From Methylomonas lenta (GTDB lineage: Bacteria > Pseudomonadota > Gammaproteobacteria > Methylococcales > Methylomonadaceae), in the NCBI RefSeq assembly GCF_001644015.1, contig NZ_LUUI01000095.1, positions 1 to 64,000 of the forward strand: a DNA stretch of 64,000 nucleotides. The letters run 5' to 3'. The translations under genes were made by a program, and so were the position numbers. The notes below the pieces were generated by a model that did not search any database, was not told the DNA's origin, and saw only the letters and a list, made by a program, of their open reading frames with translations. Positions within the stretch are counted from its first letter, which is position 1. Every line of letters begins with the position of its first letter. Of this stretch, positions 62,261 through 64,000 are shown one piece after another.

Positions 62261-63321
62261 ACGCTACATTAGCTCATGTTGCCGGACAATTCGTCGCCGG
62301 CCAAGCCCTGCAGGCCATTACGCCGCTTGGTAATGGGCTGATTAACGATACCTTTCTGGTTAAAGCTGCTGCGGACAGTTTTGTGTTGCAGCGCATCAAT
62401 CCCCATGTATTTCCAGATCCACAACAAGTGATGCACAACCTGGATCAGTTGGGACAGCACATCCAGCAAAAGTCAGCTGGTGTTGTGCAATTAAAGATAC
62501 CAGCGATTATCCCTACCTTGGGAGGTCAGCCGTTTTTTCGGGATGAAAATCGGCAGGCTTGGCGTGCATTACAATTGATTAGCCCGGCTGAAAGTCGTGA
62601 GCGCATCCAAAATGTCGATGAAGCGGCGCAAATTGGGTTTGCTTTGGCCCATTTTCATCGCCTCTGCAGCGATTTGTCGCCTAATTTATTGTACGACACG
62701 CTGCCGGGTTTTCACATCACGCCCGATTATTATCATCAATATCAGCTATTACTGGAAAAGCCGTTACTGGTGAGCATCGACAGCGCATTTCGCCAATGCC
62801 AGGCTTATATTGAGGCTCATTTTGCAAAGATCGATGTGCTTGAACAGGCCAGGCAAAATGGCCAATTGCGTGAGCGGGTGATACATGGCGACCCTAAACT
62901 CAATAATTTTTTATTTAGGCCAGACACTGATCGGGTAATCAGCTTGATTGATCTGGATACCGTCAAGCCGGGCTTGGTGCATTACGACATAGGCGATTGT
63001 TTGCGCTCGTGTTGCCATGATAAAAAAAACAACCATTTTGATCTGGAACGCTGCCAACTTATTTTGAAAAGCTATCTGCAAGAGGCGGGGAGTTTTTTCA
63101 ATGCCAATGATTACGACTATCTGTATCATGCAATCTGGCTGATCCCTTTTGAATTGGGTTTGCGATTTTTTAACGATTATCTGGCCGGAAATGTTTATTT
63201 CAAAGTTTGTGAACCGCAGCAAAACCTTAAGCGTACTTTGGCACAATTCGCTTTATGCGGCAGCATCCATCAACAACAACAGGCATTGCTTGCCAGCATT
63301 AAGCGTTTACAGCAGCTATAA
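62257..63321 (+). CDS. NahK-like phosphotransferase (APH/choline-kinase fold)
   Basis: A 354-residue kinase of the aminoglycoside-phosphotransferase fold. It opens GNGLINDTFLVKAAADSFVL and LQRINPHVFPDP, has the catalytic HGDPKLNNFLF, and a DLDTVKPGLVHYDIGDCLRS metal-binding stretch. These features resemble N-acetylhexosamine 1-kinases (NahK), so it may phosphorylate an amino sugar. It probably starts at the TTG overlapping the rdgB stop (four-base overlap), which argues for translational coupling. Confidence 0.8.
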   Translation: MNATLAHVAGQFVAGQALQAITPLGNGLINDTFLVKAAADSFVLQRINPHVFPDPQQVMHNLDQLGQHIQQKSAGVVQLKIPAIIPTLGGQPFFRDENRQAWRALQLISPAESRERIQNVDEAAQIGFALAHFHRLCSDLSPNLLYDTLPGFHITPDYYHQYQLLLEKPLLVSIDSAFRQCQAYIEAHFAKIDVLEQARQNGQLRERVIHGDPKLNNFLFRPDTDRVISLIDLDTVKPGLVHYDIGDCLRSCCHDKKNNHFDLERCQLILKSYLQEAGSFFNANDYDYLYHAIWLIPFELGLRFFNDYLAGNVYFKVCEPQQNLKRTLAQFALCGSIHQQQQALLASIKRLQQL

Positions 63322-63599
63322 CTATGTTTGCGCCTGAAACCCAGTAAAACACTGTTAGATTTGACAAAACGACATCTGCAGGAACATTATCAAACATCCT
63401 AGTAAGCTGATTTCAACGTAGAGTTTACGAAAAACACGAAGAGCAGTCGCTGTTTACAGATTAATCTCTGTGGTTTTTGCTGCCGAATTTAGAATGACCA
63501 AAAGCACTCAATAAGGCGATTTTCTGCAAAATAAGATTGAAAGTCTAGATTAAATGTAATCGCTCCCGAACAATAATTAGAAATTATGGAGATAGCATC
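63322..63599. other. Intergenic stretch
   Basis: No gene. It contains the leader of the next reading frame, with a GGAG ribosome-binding site at about 63587. Confidence 0.5.
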
Positions 63600-64000
63600 A
63601 TGATGGCCATACATTCCACATCTTCACTGTCCGTTTCAATTCCAAGTATAGACTCGGTGTTACTGAATAAAATCATCGATGGCTGCTTCGAAAAGGCGCG
63701 GGATGATTATCGAGTCAACCGATTTTTTAACAACAATTCTTTATCAGAGCAAACCAAGCCACTGAAAGACTTTGTAAAGCTGGTGCTTAACGGTGCTAAA
63801 GGTGAAGCGCTGACAGAGGCGTTGGAGGCATACTTTACCGCTGCATTTGCCAGAAGCAACGCTAAGCCTAGCCTGGTTACCGGTAACGATTTTGTGTTCT
63901 TGCTAGATGTGGTGGGTGGTCGCGATCTGCAGGTCATAACGCCGCTTTGCCCATGTCACCACTTTTTACTGAAACTGGAGCCGAACGACGATAACTATGA
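63600..64000 (+). CDS. Partial protein, weak truncated-globin resemblance
   Basis: An open frame of 133 codons from the ATG at 63600 that runs off the window without a stop. It has a good GGAG site eight to nine bases upstream; a second ATG follows at once. The stretch LLNKIIDGCFEKARDDYRVNRFFNNN followed by TKPLKDFVKLVL resembles the A/B and C/E helices of truncated haemoglobins, where a short-chain start is followed by 'FF' and a K-rich helix. No haem-binding His can be assigned. It could be any helical protein. Confidence 0.45.
   Translation, partial: MMAIHSTSSLSVSIPSIDSVLLNKIIDGCFEKARDDYRVNRFFNNNSLSEQTKPLKDFVKLVLNGAKGEALTEALEAYFTAAFARSNAKPSLVTGNDFVFLLDVVGGRDLQVITPLCPCHHFLLKLEPNDDNY

Overview
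The window looks like a chromosome segment of a gammaproteobacterium. The housekeeping genes on the right (mutY-yggX, yicC, a small Ser/Thr kinase, rph, rdgB, a sugar-kinase-like phosphotransferase) and the giant RTX protein with its HlyB/HlyD exporter on the left fit a methanotroph-like member of the Methylococcales. That placement rests on recall of gene neighbourhoods, not on a search.

Layout. 1-16 kb: a glycosyltransferase, then a type I secretion locus made of a small membrane protein, a 3087-residue lipase-like RTX protein, HlyB and HlyD. 16-20 kb: a patchwork of remnants and small modules: a broken transposase, a TumE-type toxin/HTH pair, a small membrane protein between two copies of a 78-bp repeat, a MOSC protein, a SHOCT-domain protein, and a decayed DUF1778/GNAT toxin-antitoxin pair. 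20-24.4 kb: a two-gene operon of a P-loop ATPase and a UvrD-like helicase that also carries a RelE-like start and ankyrin repeats. 24.6-27.1 kb: a 2.2-kb module holding one unknown gene and a frameshifted tyrosine integrase. It lies between 171-bp near-perfect inverted repeats, each of which carries the 3' half of a tRNA-Lys gene.

27.1-57.4 kb: a genomic island of about 30 kb integrated into tRNA-Lys(TTT). Its ends are a 51-bp direct repeat, and its own integrase and excisionase-like genes sit next to the intact tRNA. Inside are mobilisation genes (coupling-protein-like ATPase and MobQ relaxase); a hairpin-rich origin-like region with an inovirus-Gp2/YagK-type replication gene and two decayed copies of it; a cluster of integron gene cassettes with recognisable attC sites but no integron integrase; a type I restriction-modification operon with a VapBC pair inserted between hsdM and hsdS; a solitary SMR-efflux gene cassette; and a plasmid-like block (Gp3-like/RDF-like protein, YqaJ exonuclease, RadC, DUF932 protein). 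An unrecognised AT-rich 682-residue protein precedes the integrase.

57.4-64 kb: ordinary chromosome, ending in an open reading frame with weak globin resemblance that runs off the window.

The best-supported novelties are structural: the inverted tRNA-Lys attachment repeats around a minimal integrase module, the integrase-less cassette array whose boundary boxes are exactly self-complementary, and the serial decay of the replication gene. The ATPase/helicase operon, the GHKL-ATPase cassette and the 682-residue orphan are the main candidates for undescribed function.
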